DNA from: Puccinia triticina
Taxonomy: Eukaryota > Basidiomycota > Pucciniomycetes > Pucciniales > Pucciniaceae
Direction: 5' to 3'
DNA: 64,000 bases
NCBI RefSeq assembly: GCF_026914185.1
Contig: NC_070575.1
Span: forward strand, 2,625,001-2,689,000
Under the pieces are notes generated by a model. That model was not told where the DNA came from, made no database searches, and saw only the letters and a list, made by a program, of their open reading frames with translations. Within the stretch, counting starts at the first letter, position 1; each line of letters begins with the position of its first letter. This document shows positions 1 to 10,798 of the stretch, piece after piece. The translations under genes were made by a program, and so were the position numbers.

Positions 1-89
1 CACAGTCTTATTTTTTTTCTTGGTTTTCTTCTTTATTTTTTACAAATTCAATAGTTTGGTTTTTTATTTTTATTTATTCATATTCTTTC

Positions 90-600
90 TTAGAAAAATC
101 TTTTTGAACATTTCACAAAACCAATGGAGACAAGGAAGCTTCTTAGTTGGTTGTACCATGCCAAGGAAGCCTGCTTAAGGCCGTAGATGGCTTTGTTGAG
201 TTTGAGAATGATGCTTTCCGCGTTCTTGTACCCAGGAGGGGGCGCCATGTAGACTGTTTCTTCTAAATTGCAGGTAAGGAAGGCGGATTTGACGTCAAGC
301 TGGTGCACAAGAAGGTTGTTGATGATGGCAAAGGAGAGGAGGAAACAAAGCAAACACGGTTTGCCGGTGGGAGCATACTTGAGATCAAAATTGAGACCAT
401 GGGTTTGACAAAAGCCCTGCGCGCAGATGCAAGCTTTGAACTCAAGAACTTCATTGTTTGCTCCCAGCTTCTTTTGGTAAGCCCAGGTGGAGGGGATAAC
501 ATTAAGGCCTGCCTGACTAGCTAACTCCATCCAGACATGATGATCCAGCATGTTCTGGATTTCCTTCTCTTCAGCTTTCATCCAGTGGTTGCTGTCATTG
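90..600 (-). pseudogene. Copia-A reverse transcriptase fragment
   Basis: The minus-strand frame shows the N-terminal part of a Copia RT: HQLDVKSAFL (catalytic Asp region), YMAPPPGY and KAIYGLKQASLAWY, all hallmark Copia RT blocks. It ends after a run reading SIGFVKCS, before the YxDD catalytic motif and RNase H, which are missing. The beginning of the RT region continues to the right of the MITE at 603-820, where a frame containing NILRYSRRAPQ corresponds to the linker that precedes RT in this superfamily. Sequence from 1 to about 89 is T-rich and non-coding. Confidence 0.88.
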
Positions 601-602
601 CT

Positions 603-820
603 GCACTGCCAGCAGAATGGGCTGGGTTGAGTTTATCCCAGTTAAACTGGGATGAACTCAACCAATTTAAACTTGGTTGATTTCAAATGATGAAATATAA
701 ATCCAAGGTACCCCTCTTGGGTTTATATTTCATTGGATGAGATCAACCCATTTTAAATTGGTTGAGTGCATCCCAGTTAAGCTGGGATGACTTCATCCCA
801 GCCAAATATGCTGGCAGTGC
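603..820. mobile_element. MITE-alpha inserted in Copia-A
   Basis: A 218-bp element has imperfect terminal inverted repeats, GCACTGCCAGCA at the left and TGCTGGCAGTGC at the right, followed on each side by a GGCTGGG/CCCAGCC block. Inner inverted repeats CATCCCAG / CTGGGATG and AACCAATTTAAA / TTTAAATTGGTT make it largely self-complementary. The 4-bp TGCT at both edges could be the target duplication. There is no coding capacity. A partial copy with the same right end lies at 49598-49640. Confidence 0.75.
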
Positions 821-1048
821 TGCTGAGAGCCTGTCTGTGGTTCTTTGGTTCGACGGTGGTGGCAGAAAACGCCTGCGGAGCTCGTCTGGAATAGCGGAGA
901 ATGTTGCTGGGGTTGATGTCACTCTCAATGATGGTGAGATGACGAGGCCCATGCACGATGAGCCGCTTCGGGGCAGGTTTGGAGGCAATTGGCGTGCGCG
1001 AGAGCTCGTCTATCAGCCGGGCTACTATATTAAGTTAGAGCCCAGCTA

Positions 1049-2079
1049 ACTGATATATAACAATTGTTAAAAATACACATTTATTGCGGCGCAGAGCGCC
1101 TTGTATAAAATGAATACCATATTCATTATTGAACAATAAAGCGGCGCAGAGCGCCGCGCATACAAAAATGAATATTTAATAAAAGACCTCCCCTCGAACA
1201 ATGTATAGAATCAAGGAGAGACTGTCAAAACTCCAGCCGCAGGTAGCGGCCGGAGAAAGAATAGTAGCCATGATCCAAAAACCCGTTCTCAGGCCAAGAG
1301 GACGGGTTTTCTATTGTTGAACTAACAAAAAACCCGTAGAACGTTCTACAGGAAACGGCCAGAGGGGAGTAGTGAAGAAGTAAACTGCTGCGTCTCCCCC
1401 GGCCAAAGATGAACAACCAAGAAAACGTCATAAAGAGTGGAACTCTTCCTCGGACCAAGGAAGAGTAACACTTGTCGTTGAGTAAAGAGGACAAGAGCGA
1501 TGCGAGCAATAGAACGCTCTACCACTCCTGTCCTAACTAGTTCTTCCCGCGGCCGAGAAGCCGCAATGAATTTGAAAATAGACCAGCGACCCTACCGGTC
1601 GCCGCAAGAATATATAAAGGAGGCTTTTGAGCGAGTAAAAGCCTCCCCAGATTCATACCAACCACTTCGCCGAAACCGCCAGCCTCGCCCTCGTCTACTA
1701 GACTTGTCCGCCAGCCTGACCGTTTCCTCGACTTCTGTTCCTTTGATTCGCTTGTCCTTTTGTCGTGGACTTCCTCTCTGAGTAAGTCCACTCTTTCACT
1801 TTTCTCTATTGGGATTTTATCCCCTTGCCTGGGAACGTTTTTACGTTTGAAACACACCCTTAGCTGGGCCCCAGAAGTCACAGGTTTTATAAAAACCCCT
1901 GCGCATCTCGTGCGCAGGCCCTGTAAGATCACCGGAGGGCACTTAAATACCCCAAGCGCTCCTGGCCCCTCCGTTACCACCCTTTTGGGTTTTCTCCTAA
2001 AAAATAACTTTAGTTATTTTTGCCTTTCCACCGCGCTCTCATTGCGCTTACCACCGCACTGCGGCGCAGTCACTGGTGT
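1049..2079 (+). mobile_element. 1.03-kb LTR-like insertion in Copia-A
   Basis: The block is bounded by a perfect 5-bp direct repeat AGCTA (1044-1048 and 2080-2084), and when it is removed the Copia-A frame continues across the junction. It carries no long convincing ORF. A TATA-like TATATAAAGG near 1611-1620 and a GC-rich repeated motif GCGGCGCAGAGCGCC (about 1087 and 1141) are visible. Size, 5-bp duplication and TATA box fit a solo LTR, probably of a Gypsy-type element, but the ends (ACTG...GGTGT) are not a clean TG...CA, so the class is uncertain. Confidence 0.55.
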
Positions 2080-2084
2080 AGCTA

Positions 2085-3560
2085 GAAGAGTACACTTACT
2101 CTTGGCATCACCACGCCTGACATCGTCAGATAAGTACGAATCATCAAGATCAAGATCCATGCGGTCCTCATCCGCGTCATTGGGTTGAAGGTTAGAGGCG
2201 CGATCTGCAGGTGGCGGAGAAGAGGGCTTGTCAGTGTCGTGTAAAGGAAGGGTTGGCGAGGAAATGATTTCCGTAAAAGAGGAGTTTGAGCAGACATTGA
2301 AACTTGGATTGAGAGCAGTCATGGAAGGGAAGACGGATTTGTCGAAGTAGGCATGCCGGGTTTCAATCACTTTTCTGTTGGCTAAAAAAATGATGCGGTA
2401 CAACAAGTAGTTGTTAGTTTAGCCGATAAGGATTCCTTCCCATGCTACAGGATCAAATTTTGCTGCTCAAAGTTCCTTGGGCTTGATCATCCAGGTTTTG
2501 CAGCCAAAGGGTCAAAAGAACTTGAGATTTGGAACCTTTTTGAAGAGCTGCTCAAGCGGAGAGATCTTGCTGCGTCCAAGAGAGGGAGCACAATTGGTGG
2601 TAAGCATGGCCGTTTGGACCGCTTTGCCCCACCATTCCTTGGCCAGATTGGAATTAATCATCATGCACCACGCCATGTTGATGATGGTTTTGTTGGCCCG
2701 TTCAGCCACCCTGTTATGCTGTGGAGTGTAAGGCAGGGAGACATTGTGCTGGATACCGGCAATTTTGAGTTGATCAGAGAGCTGATTGTTGCAGAATTTG
2801 CCACCACCATTGGTGATGAGTTTCTTCATGCGATGACCTGTTTGTTGTTTGAAGAAGACCATGAAATCGATGATTGCTTTGCATGCGAGAGACTTCTTTT
2901 TTAAGAGAGTGACACTGATGTATCCAGTGTGCTGATTGACCAGCATGAGGAAGTAACACGCACCAGAGTTGGTGGATGGCGTAATAGGGCCCACTAGATC
3001 ACCGTGCACAACTTCAAGCAGAGCCAATGTTGCGTTGAAATTTCCTTTGAAGGGTAGTTTGGAGGACTTCCCCTGCATGCAAGGGTTGCATGCTTTAACT
3101 TGAACAAGAGATGAGTCGTTGAGCGCTGTCTTGATTCTTGCAGAGCTGGCATGACCCAATTGGTTGTGCCATGTTTGGAAAGGAGTCATTTTGAGTGAGT
3201 GGGAAGTGGTGATTAGGTTGGTTATGGATTGCGGGATTGGACCGATGGGAAGGATGAACTCAAAGATACCGTTGGTAAGGTTGCAATCAAACTTGACAGA
3301 ACCGTTGATGGTAACCTGATGAATCCCATTGCTTTTTGAGACAACAAAGGATGATCTCATGAGCTGGCCAACCGAGATGAGATTTTGAGTTAAGCCGGGG
3401 ACAAAGAGACAGCCCTTGAGTTCAACTGTTTGGCCATCCGAGGCCATGATTTGAGCCAATCCTTTCCTAGTTGCAGTCAAGTCGTCAGATCCCTTCCCGT
3501 GCTGATTGGCATGTCGCAGATCTCAGTGTGGTGGAAGAAAGAAAGGTTGTTGAGCATGTG
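2085..3560 (-). pseudogene. Copia-A integrase region
   Basis: The minus frame 3480-2512 encodes the GAG-pre-integrase domain (WHNQLGHAS, then the CNPCMQGK zinc-binding block) followed by the integrase core: HGDLVGP with the first catalytic Asp, ITNGGGKF where the second Asp is replaced by Asn, and LPYTPQHNRVAERANKT with the terminal Glu. The frame is lost at about 2512 and a second frame (2406-2085) carries the downstream segment starting RVIETRHAYFDKSVFP, typical of the integrase C-terminal side. The Asp-to-Asn change and the frameshift indicate an inactive protein. Confidence 0.88.
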
Positions 3561-3565
3561 GTGTG

Positions 3566-4222
3566 TGTTGAGTGTAATTTGGAGACACACACGTAATGCA
3601 TATTCATTATGTGATGTACATGTGGATGCGTGTCCAAAAGCCGGGCCCAACTGGCCGAAGTTTCTAGACGCTTGTTTTTTCTCGGTTGATTCACAGATTC
3701 AACTCAGGTTTGGAATACGACGCTAACTCGCCAATTCAGTACACTCGAAAAACCGTTGATTAAAAGTTTCAGCTACTCAGGTAAAGAGAAAATCTACACA
3801 GGACAAACTCAATCACTCGCTTGCACCAATGTCTGTTTAACAACTCAGTTAGCTCAAGAACTCAAAGTCAACGTCGTTCCAGGAGGAGAAATAATCAAGA
3901 AAATTGAAGTCACAGCGTTTGTTTTCTGTTACGTCTCAGTTACATTGTTAGATTTCAAAAACTAAATCATGTTTGTTTTCTTTAGTTTACTTGTTGTTCT
4001 AGTTCTGGTTGTTCTACATTGTTGTCACTCGTGTTCAGTTCATTAGTAAAGATAGCTTCTTTATTCTGTTAGTAGTTGTTATTTTCTTCTTCAATCTTTC
4101 TTGTTAACTCATGGAGTTTATGATTCTTATTTTTCTTATTGTTTTGTTAGTCACTCTGTTACTACTACTGGCTTAAAATAAAAATCTGATTTACAACAAA
4201 GAGTTCATCACGCAAAATCACA
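3566..4222 (+). mobile_element. Solo LTR, family B, inside Copia-A protease
   Basis: A 657-bp sequence begins TGTTGAGTGTAATTTGGAG and ends ACGCAAAATCACA, with TG...CA termini, and is flanked by a perfect 5-bp duplication GTGTG (3561-3565 and 4223-4227). The insertion splits the Copia-A aspartic protease just after its LDSGASH motif; excision down to one GTGTG copy rejoins the frame exactly. A second member in the opposite orientation lies at 10127-10797 and shares the start (TGTTGAG), an inner GCATATTCA block and a CTCAGGTAAAGA block. No internal region or second LTR is present, so it is a recombination-derived solo LTR. Confidence 0.85.
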
Positions 4223-4227
4223 GTGTG

Positions 4228-5122
4228 ATGCCCCAGAATCGAGAACGGGAGTGAGTTTGACCGAGTTCATGAGCATGAATTGAGCTGTGGTTACATTGGC
4301 AAACACGGGAGTGTTGTACGCAAGCAAAGATGTTGACTGAGTGGGATTGGAAAGGACAGAGTTGTGACTTGTTGCAGCTGGAAGCTTTCTTACTGGTCGT
4401 AGCTCAGGGTGAACTGCCCAGCACTTGGACTCCAGGTGTGAAGAGTTCGGATTGTGGATTCCATTCTTGCATCCGGGTGGCGGTCAAGCACGAGGATTGC
4501 TGGCTAGAGCAACTGCTGCTTTCTCGGTGTGATTAGGTTTGTGGACCATTTTCTCATGGTTGGCTAAGTCCCGGAGTTTTTCAATGAGAGCTTTGGAGTC
4601 TTCCATCAAGACCTCATTCATGAGGAGTGGATCAGTGATACCTGGTCGTTTTGCCAAGATTTTAGAAACAATAAAGCCACAAATATCGCCTTCAGAGATG
4701 AATTTTCCAATGGAAGCAAACTCAGCCAGACTGGTTTCCACGTGGTCAAGAAACTGATTGATGTTCCCGTTGAAAAAGAGATTGATCCACTTATTGTTGG
4801 CTTGGTTGCGGTTGTGGATTCTGTTGGATCCGTAAACTCGCTTGATCTTTGACCACATTGCGTATCCGTTGGAGATTCAAGCTGGCGTCACGATTCCGAG
4901 ATAGATTTTGTCGCCTATTTTCAAACTGATGATATAAGCCGCTTCAGCCAGCTTTTTGACTGTTGCCGAGTTGGGCGCGGCGCCAGGATTGGTGATGACG
5001 ATGTTAAACAGTTCCTAGTGAGTGAGGTAGGTGAAAAGTTGCTGCAACCACATGGGATAGTTGCTGCTGCCGAGTAAGGTCGGAAGGGTCAAGAATTCTT
5101 CCTTAGTGGTGTTTGATGCCAT
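4228..5122 (-). pseudogene. Copia-A gag and protease start
   Basis: On the minus strand a Gag-like frame starts at the ATG at 5122 (MASNTTKEEF...) and runs through LGSSNYPMWLQQL, a typical Copia Gag N-terminus, to a UBN2-like helical region around 4858-4484. In-frame stops occur near 5014 and 4877. The aspartic protease active site LDSGASH lies at about 4245-4228 and is interrupted by the solo LTR. No zinc knuckle was identified between them. Confidence 0.75.
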
Positions 5123-6105
5123 TTTGTCTCTGCTCTTTTTAGCTCAATGGATGAGGCCTGATGTTTGGGTTTGATCGTTGAGACTGTAAATCTGAGAGAA
5201 TTCAAAGAGCTAAGATTTATTTTCATTAGGTCTTGTTCAAGTAGTGCTGCAGTCTTTAGAAGAGAAAAAAGAAAACAGGAATAAGCTCTTACCTAAGAGC
5301 AGAGGTATTGACAACAAGGAGTAGAGTTTGGTGACAAGGAAAGGTAAAGAAAAGAAACTGAGAAGAAGCAGCGGAAAATGAGAGAACAAGACAAGAATAA
5401 TCTACAGCACGGGACAAGGGCTTCGCGATGCAGAAGTGATTGATGACAGGATAAGGAGAATTGTGAGCGGACAGGTGACAAGATAGTGAGAAAAAGCGTG
5501 TAATGCGAAAGAAGAAAAGAAACGTGACAAAGCACAAGAAGTGGAAAAATGAAGAAGCGGGAAGATGAAGAAGTTTGAAGGTGAAGTAAGCTAGAAAGTG
5601 AACTTTGTGGGAAAGTGGTGAAAAAGCGGATGAGGTTAGCTGCTTGGCCCTCCAAAGTTCGCTCTTTATAGATGAAGCTTACTGGTTATGGTTTCGCCTA
5701 GGCGTGACCTTTCTCACTGAACAGAATCAGGGTTTGGGCTGATTCTTTTGCACCGGTCCAGGCTGGTCGCCGTGGATGCGGGTTGTTACTTCGTTTGCCA
5801 AGGCTGCGGTAGGGAGAGGAGTAGGGTATAAGTGAAACTGCACCGGTTAAAGACAACGGTCAGGGTTCAGCCGCATTGGCTACTTACAGTTGAGGAACAT
5901 CATCGTTTCTGGGTTGATAACTTGACAGTTTTGGACTGCGGTACAAGGTTTGCTTTGCTTACCTGTATCCGCAGATGTTTGAGATTCTGGCTTCTTTCTC
6001 AATTTATGAGATTGAGAGCGTTCACCTAGGTGTGTAACTTCACAAAAGTTTCTCCTGCAGGGCTTGATCTGGCAACCCAGCCATTCATCCAGACCCTGTG
6101 CAGGG
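5123..6105 (-). other. Copia-A leader and probable 5' LTR
   Basis: Directly upstream of the Copia-A gag start. A minus-strand TATA box (TATAAAG, about 5667) and a pyrimidine-rich stretch at 5290-5660 fit an LTR promoter and leader. A possible LTR end is the TG at 5159, next to AGCTCAATGGATGAGGCC, which looks like the D-arm of a tRNA and could be a primer-binding site; a possible start is the CA near 6045. Without the partner LTR neither edge can be proved. I see no gene here. Confidence 0.4.
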
Positions 6106-6334
6106 TGTTATGTCAAAATATGTCTTCATTTCCAAATCCATATTTTCACATGTTTTCATCTTGTTTGGTTTACATATTTTCTATATCCATCGTCCATTTA
6201 TGTGTTTATTTCTCTCATCAACCAAAGTATGTATTTACATATCCTATATATAGTCTACAGGATCTCAGAAATATATTTTCCCCTTGGGGGAGTTTCTTTC
6301 CATCTACTCGAATATTAGGATTTGCAGCTCCACA
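6106..6334 (+). mobile_element. Solo LTR of the Copia-B family (diverged)
   Basis: A 229-bp sequence begins TGTTATGTCAAAATATG and ends GCAGCTCCACA, matching in plus orientation the 228-bp LTRs of Copia-B (10799-11026 and 16749-16976), including the CCCCTTGGGGGAGTTTC block, but with many substitutions. It is flanked by a perfect 5-bp duplication CAGGG (6101-6105 and 6335-6339). There is no internal region. It is clearly older than the Copia-B insertion. Confidence 0.88.
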
Positions 6335-6986
6335 CAGGGGCCCTATTGCCACAGGCAGCGCAGCGGGAGGGGGCGCTACTTTTGCGCGGAAGCCGCTGCG
6401 CGTTCCGCAGCGAAGTGGCTACCCCGTTGCTTGCAGATCTCCTCGCGACAAATGAAGCTGGCCTGTTTCTCTAAACTGAACGCCGCCCAGCCAGCGGTGG
6501 GATGGGTGTGTGATCGAAGCGTGGCCCATGACAGCTGAGAGGACCAGCCAGGTCGGCCTGGTTTGCCTCCCGCACATGCACTTACGCCCGAGAGGGACAA
6601 GTGGACAGGAAGATCCGATGGGATCCTGCTGCGTTCCCGGCGAGGAGGCCTCCAGCAGCTGCTGATTGGAGAAGCTTGCTCGGAGACGCGGCCGGGCGGC
6701 TGCTGGTGTGTCTGTGGTGATCGTCTGTGCGAGGCTGTCTGCGCTGGCGGGATGCTGGTCGAGAGGTGCTGGTGCGAGCGAGGCTGTGCTGAGGGTGCTG
6801 CCTCTTCTGGTGGGCGGGAGTGAATCAGGGATGGCTCGATCGCGGGAATGGCCGATCGCCCAGCACAGACACTGCCACCCAGGGGCAGCCTCGGCCATCC
6901 CCAGAAACGGTCAACAAGGGGCAGCCACGCCCCATAAAACCATCCCCTCGCCCCCACCATCCATTCACCACCACCCCCGCGGAAAG
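6335..6986 (+). promoter_or_regulatory. Upstream region of the alcohol dehydrogenase gene
   Basis: This 650-bp GC-rich stretch contains no supported gene; long frames on both strands are compositional. CCCATAAAACC at about 6930-6940 could serve as a weak TATA-type element 50 bp before the ATG at 6987. The proximal 100 bp are C-rich, as is common in short fungal 5' leaders. Confidence 0.4.
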
Positions 6987-8679
6987 ATGACCCACGACAT
7001 TCCAGAACAATTCTCCGGATAGTCAGTGTTCTTCTTCCGGGAAAAAGAAAAGCAGACGCAGCTGATGCGAGGCCTGTTGCAGTGCGGCACACGACGAGCA
7101 GGCGGGCAAGGCCTTCGACCTGAAGCCGTTCCGATACACGCCCCAGAAGTGGCACGAAGCGCTCGTCGACATCCGCATCAGCCACTGCAGCATCTGCGGC
7201 TCGTGCATCCACACCCTGCAGTACGTCCCTCTCCTCACCCAGCGAGAAGACTCGCCGTCCTCACCGCCAGAGTTGTGTGCAGAAACGGCTGGCCCAGCCC
7301 GACCCAGTACCCCGCCATCTGCGGCCACGAGATCGTCGGCACCGTCGTCCGTGCCGGCAAAGACAGCGGCCACACGGAGGGCTCCCGCGTCGGCGTCGGC
7401 GCCCAGGCCGGCTCCTGGTCCGTCCCTCTCCCCCCTCCTCGGCCCCCTCTTGGCTCATGTCCTCACCCCTTCCCCTCCGTGACGCAGCGGAACGTGCGAC
7501 AATTGCACCTCCGGCATGGAAACCTACTGCGCGAAGGGCATGATCGGCACCTACCAGGGCAAATGGCCCGACGGATCCATGGCCCAAGTCGAGTCCCCTC
7601 CCTCTCCCTCTCTCCGCGTCCTCTGTGCTCACACTCTCTTGCATGCCGGGGCGCAGGGCGGGTATGCGGACTACGTGCGTGTCCAAGGTCAGTCCATAGC
7701 TTTTTGCACCCCGGTCCGGCCGTTTCTTGAGCTGTGTGTGAGTGGTCTGAGCAGGCAAGTTTGCGATCGAGATCCCCCAGCAGCTCTCGTCCGAGACTGC
7801 GGCGCCGATGATGTGTGCAGGTAGGCCGCCCGCAGCGCCACACCCGCACAGCCCTGCCGCGCTGACGTAGATGGGGAGCGCACACAGGCATCACGACCTA
7901 CAATCCCGTGAAGACGGGGGGCGCGGGGCCGGGCAAGAAGGTGGCGATCGCGGGCGTCGGCGGGCTGGGCCACCTAGGCATCCAAGTACGTCTCCGGCAG
8001 CACCCCTATCTGTGTGTCTCCCACGAAGCTCAGCCCAGGATGTGTGTGTGTGTGGGGATGACAGTGGGCGAAGGCGCTAGGCGCCGAGGTGTATGCGCTG
8101 AGCCACTCGGACTCGAAGAAGGCGGACGCGGCGAAGCTCGGCGTGGCCCCGGACCACTTCATCATCGCCGCGGACGCTGCTGCGACCGCCAAGACGTGGG
8201 CCAACGCCTTCGACCTGATCGTGTGCACCAGCAACCAGCACGACCTGCCCGTCGACACGCTGTTCTTCCCGATGCTCAAGCCCCAGGGAAGACTGACGAT
8301 CGTCGGCCTCCCCGAAGAAAAGTATCCCCCCTCCCCCTCCAAAACCCCCTTGCCCCGGAGACGCTGACAAGAGGGTGGGCAGGATCCCGGCGTTCTATGG
8401 CCACGCCTTGGTCGGCAAGGGCATCAGCTTCGGCGGCAGCTTGATCGGGCCCCCCGCGATGATCAAGGAGATGCTCGACGTCGCCGTCACCCATGGCGTC
8501 CGCGCCTGGACCTCCGCCCATCCGATGGCCGACGTCAGCCAGAAAGTCAAGGACATGAACGCCGGCAAAGGTCCGCGCTGCTCCCCTCCCAATCTCCCCC
8601 TCCCCGTCGCTGACCTTCTTCTTCTTCTGCTCGGGGTGGCTGTGTAGCTCGGTACCGCTACGTCATGACCAATCCGTAA
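6987..8679 (+). CDS. NADP-dependent zinc alcohol dehydrogenase (cinnamyl-alcohol dehydrogenase / ADH6 type)
   Basis: Medium-chain zinc alcohol dehydrogenase that would interconvert aldehydes and alcohols in the cytosol; the CAD/ADH6-like subgroup usually prefers NADP(H). Ten exons (6987-7021, 7083-7220, 7283-7417, 7488-7587, 7657-7687, 7755-7820, 7888-7985, 8065-8321, 8383-8570, 8648-8679) give 359 codons, the normal family length. Seen in order: catalytic-zinc Cys in SHCSICGSC, GHE in AICGHEIVG, the structural zinc cluster CGTCDNCTSGMETYC, the second catalytic Cys in MMCAGITTY, the Rossmann motif GVGGLGHLG, and a C-terminal SFGGSLIG block. The start is the only ATG fitting exon 1 phase; exon 1 joins only with the acceptor at 7082. 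Codon use is very GC-rich. A decayed, intron-containing copy lies at 44510-47860. Substrate is unknown. Confidence 0.92.
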
Positions 8680-8959
8680 GCCCAGCCAAAAGTCACATAC
8701 AAAGTATCCTTCATTCTCAGTGTCCCTGTAGAGATGTGTATCATGTGTCGTAGAGCACCTTTAGTGTACCGTTGCAAAGGCCGAGCAGCCCAGCGTGTTA
8801 TTGTATGTACACATGTAGCCAAAATAGAATCACGCTAGCTAGTAAACACAATCATCCTGTAACCTAATCGAGGGCAAAAAACGCTGAGCGCTGGGCACCG
8901 GCCTCATCCTCCGCAGTCTGTTCGTGGCCCGGCATCCGCAACCCCGCCCTCCCCGCCCC

Positions 8960-9812
8960 CGAACTTAGCACAAGTCCCTCGCCTGCCGGGGGGCAGGGGC
9001 GCGAAGCGCCTCGCACGAAGTGCGACATCCTGTCAGGGAGGGACTTGCGTGCAATCCACAATTCCTGGCGTGAGAGCCCCGCGTGCAGTTGGTGTTTTTT
9101 GCAGGTGGCCAACTTTGTGCCCCCAAATCCCCCACTTCCCAGAGGGCATGTTGCCCGCCTCTTGAACCGGTGAAAGACCTGCATCTCCTCTTCAAATTGG
9201 TGGTAGGCCTGCCACCATTGCCCTCCTCCCATGAGCTGGAGATTGGCTCAAAGGAGCTCACTTTCCAAAACCCACGACCTCAAAATTCATGAGTGATGCT
9301 TTTAAACGGCTAAGCTAAGTGCACTGTTGCTTCTGGTACTCAATTCACTTTACGGTTAACAAAGTTTGCGCATTTGACATATATCCTGGGATCAAGTCTT
9401 AAATGTGTTTACATTGCTTGTCATGTTACCAGGGTCAAGCTCAGTTGTCTTTGTGAGATGACTAATAGAGTTGTACAGTTCTGTACAGCAAATCTCACTC
9501 CCTACACGGCCACTTTTCCTCCATGATTGGAAATTTCAACCGGGAGGACCAGGCCTTATATTGGGAGCTACAAGGCTCAAATTGCATCAAAAGAAGCGCA
9601 ATGCCGAGCACTCCTTAAGTCCCGAGGGGCGACTTCAACAGATGAACGGTTGATTTTTAAAAAAGGAAAATGTGAAAAAAAGCCTAATACAGGCGGATAT
9701 TCCTGGGGCTCTCAGGCCAGGTACAGGTTTTTCCAGGTAAGCCTCTCTGTGAGACAGAGACCCTGCGGGGCTGCCCCTTTGGGGCTCTCACAGTGAGGCT
9801 TTGTTAAGCTCG
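8960..9812 (-). mobile_element. Hairpin-ended Mutator-like element, copy 1
   Basis: Read on the minus strand this 853-bp block starts CGAGCTTAACAAAGCCTC and ends GGGACTTGTGCTAAGTTCG. The first end is a hairpin (AAGCCTCACTG...CAGAGAGGCTT, 9736-9808) and the other end is a different hairpin (CAAGTCCCTCC...GGGACTTG, 8962-9050). The termini form an inverted repeat (CGAGCTTAACA-AAG against CGAACTTAGCACAAG). A perfect 9-bp duplication CCCCGCCCC flanks it (8951-8959 and 9813-9821). End sequences, their order and the duplication size match the copies at 31312-32530 and 42838-43375. It has no transposase; a tRNA-like segment sits inside. The 9-bp duplication suggests the Mutator superfamily. Confidence 0.8.
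9250..9337 (-). repeat. tRNA-derived SINE-like head
   Basis: On the minus strand TAGCTTAGCCG fits the RNA polymerase III A box (TRGYNNANNNG), followed by a CTCAT anticodon-loop-like segment and GAGGTCGTGGGTTTTGG, which resembles a tRNA variable loop and T arm with a degraded B box. It is not a functional tRNA because the acceptor stem is absent. It lies inside hairpin-ended element copy 1. Confidence 0.45.
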
Positions 9813-9821
9813 CCCCGCCCC

Positions 9822-10121
9822 CTGCGTCTTCCCAGCGCCCGCAGCGGCGTATCTCTGGTCCGCGTGCGGGCCGTCCGGCGCATCTTGTCTGCCCTGAGGC
9901 CCACCGGACAGCCGCGCCGGGTGCGTGACCCCACATCTGTGGCCGTTGTACTTCCTGCCAGGAGCTGCGAGACGGCAGCCGCTGCCCGGCCATGCCCCGC
10001 CCTCCATGCCCATCATCTTCCCTGTCGCGCCACGCCCATCAGCCGCCAAGAAGGTGTGAACATAGCTTCAAGAGTTCGCAGTAGCAGGTGTTTAAGTATT
10101 GTCCAGCAGTATCAAGACATT
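9822..10121. other. GC-rich intergenic stretch
   Basis: About 300 bp between the hairpin-ended element and the solo LTR. Short GC-rich frames exist on both strands but none shows a recognisable domain or splice structure. I see nothing I can name. Confidence 0.3.
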
Positions 10122-10126
10122 CAACC

Positions 10127-10797
10127 TGTGATGTAGGATCAAACTCTTTATTGTAAATCTTAGATTTATTTCTTCAGCCAGTAGTAGTAATTTTGGACTA
10201 TAACAAAATCAGAACAAAAATAAAGAAATAAGATGAGTTTGAAACAAAACCAATCATAAAGAAGTGACAAGAGAAATACCAACAGGATTTAGATGCTATC
10301 TATACTGAGAAACTGAATACACGCCAACAAGAACTTTGAGAAAAAGAAGAACAGTAACTAGAACAACACAAAAACTAAAGAAACAATGGTTTTAGTAATT
10401 TTTAATCAAACAAATGAAACACAATATAAGTAACTAGACCAACGCTGATACTCCTAGTGTAGATTCTTGATTTAAACTCCTCCTGAAACGCAGTTGACTT
10501 TAGATTCTAGATCTAGTGATGTTGATTCAAAATTGTCAATGAGTTAACAAATTCAAGTTGACAGTTTTAGATTTTGCTTCTTCTTTACCTGAGCGGTGAA
10601 AACTCCTATACTTTGGCCTTCCTGAGTCTTGAGGGATTGAAACGTGAGTGCGTCCCGACCGTGACTCCATGATGAAGCGGAAAACGAGAAGGCGAGAGAA
10701 AAGATTTTTCAAGCGCAAGCAGACTTCAAGATGTACTGACACGTGTACATGTAATATTGAATATGCAAAACACTATTTCATCGAATTACCCTCAACA
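10127..10797 (-). mobile_element. Solo LTR, family B, second copy
   Basis: Read on the minus strand it begins TGTTGAGGGTAATTCGATG and ends CCTACATCACA, 671 bp with TG...CA ends, homologous to the solo LTR at 3566-4222. Its target duplication is CAACC: the left copy is 10122-10126, while the right copy was split by the later Copia-B insertion into C (10798) plus AACC (16982-16985). This reconstruction gives a strict order of events: LTR-B first, then Copia-B one base from its edge. Confidence 0.85.
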
Positions 10798-10798
10798 C

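Larger units (their letters stand above)
1..5122 (-). mobile_element. Copia-A: decayed, multiply interrupted Ty1/Copia retrotransposon
   Basis: This is a Ty1/Copia element on the minus strand in the order gag (5122 downward), protease, integrase, reverse transcriptase; the RT is cut off near base 90 and no 3' LTR is visible. The coding region is broken by three separate insertions, listed as their own entries: a MITE at 603-820, an LTR-like block at 1049-2079 and a solo LTR at 3566-4222. Removing the latter two at their 5-bp duplications brings the flanking Copia reading frame back into register, which confirms they are insertions. Several in-frame stops remain (for example within gag near 5010 and just left of 1049). 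It is an old, inactive copy. Confidence is high for the superfamily and lower for the exact left boundary, which may lie outside the window. Confidence 0.9.

Noticed and set aside
5159..6045. Definite Copia-A 5' LTR
   Set aside because: Only one copy is in the window, so the LTR edges cannot be verified; given as a low-confidence region instead.
6376..7212. 278-codon minus-strand frame opposite the ADH start
   Set aside because: Compositional shadow of GC-rich DNA and of ADH exons 1-2 on the other strand; no domain and no splice logic.
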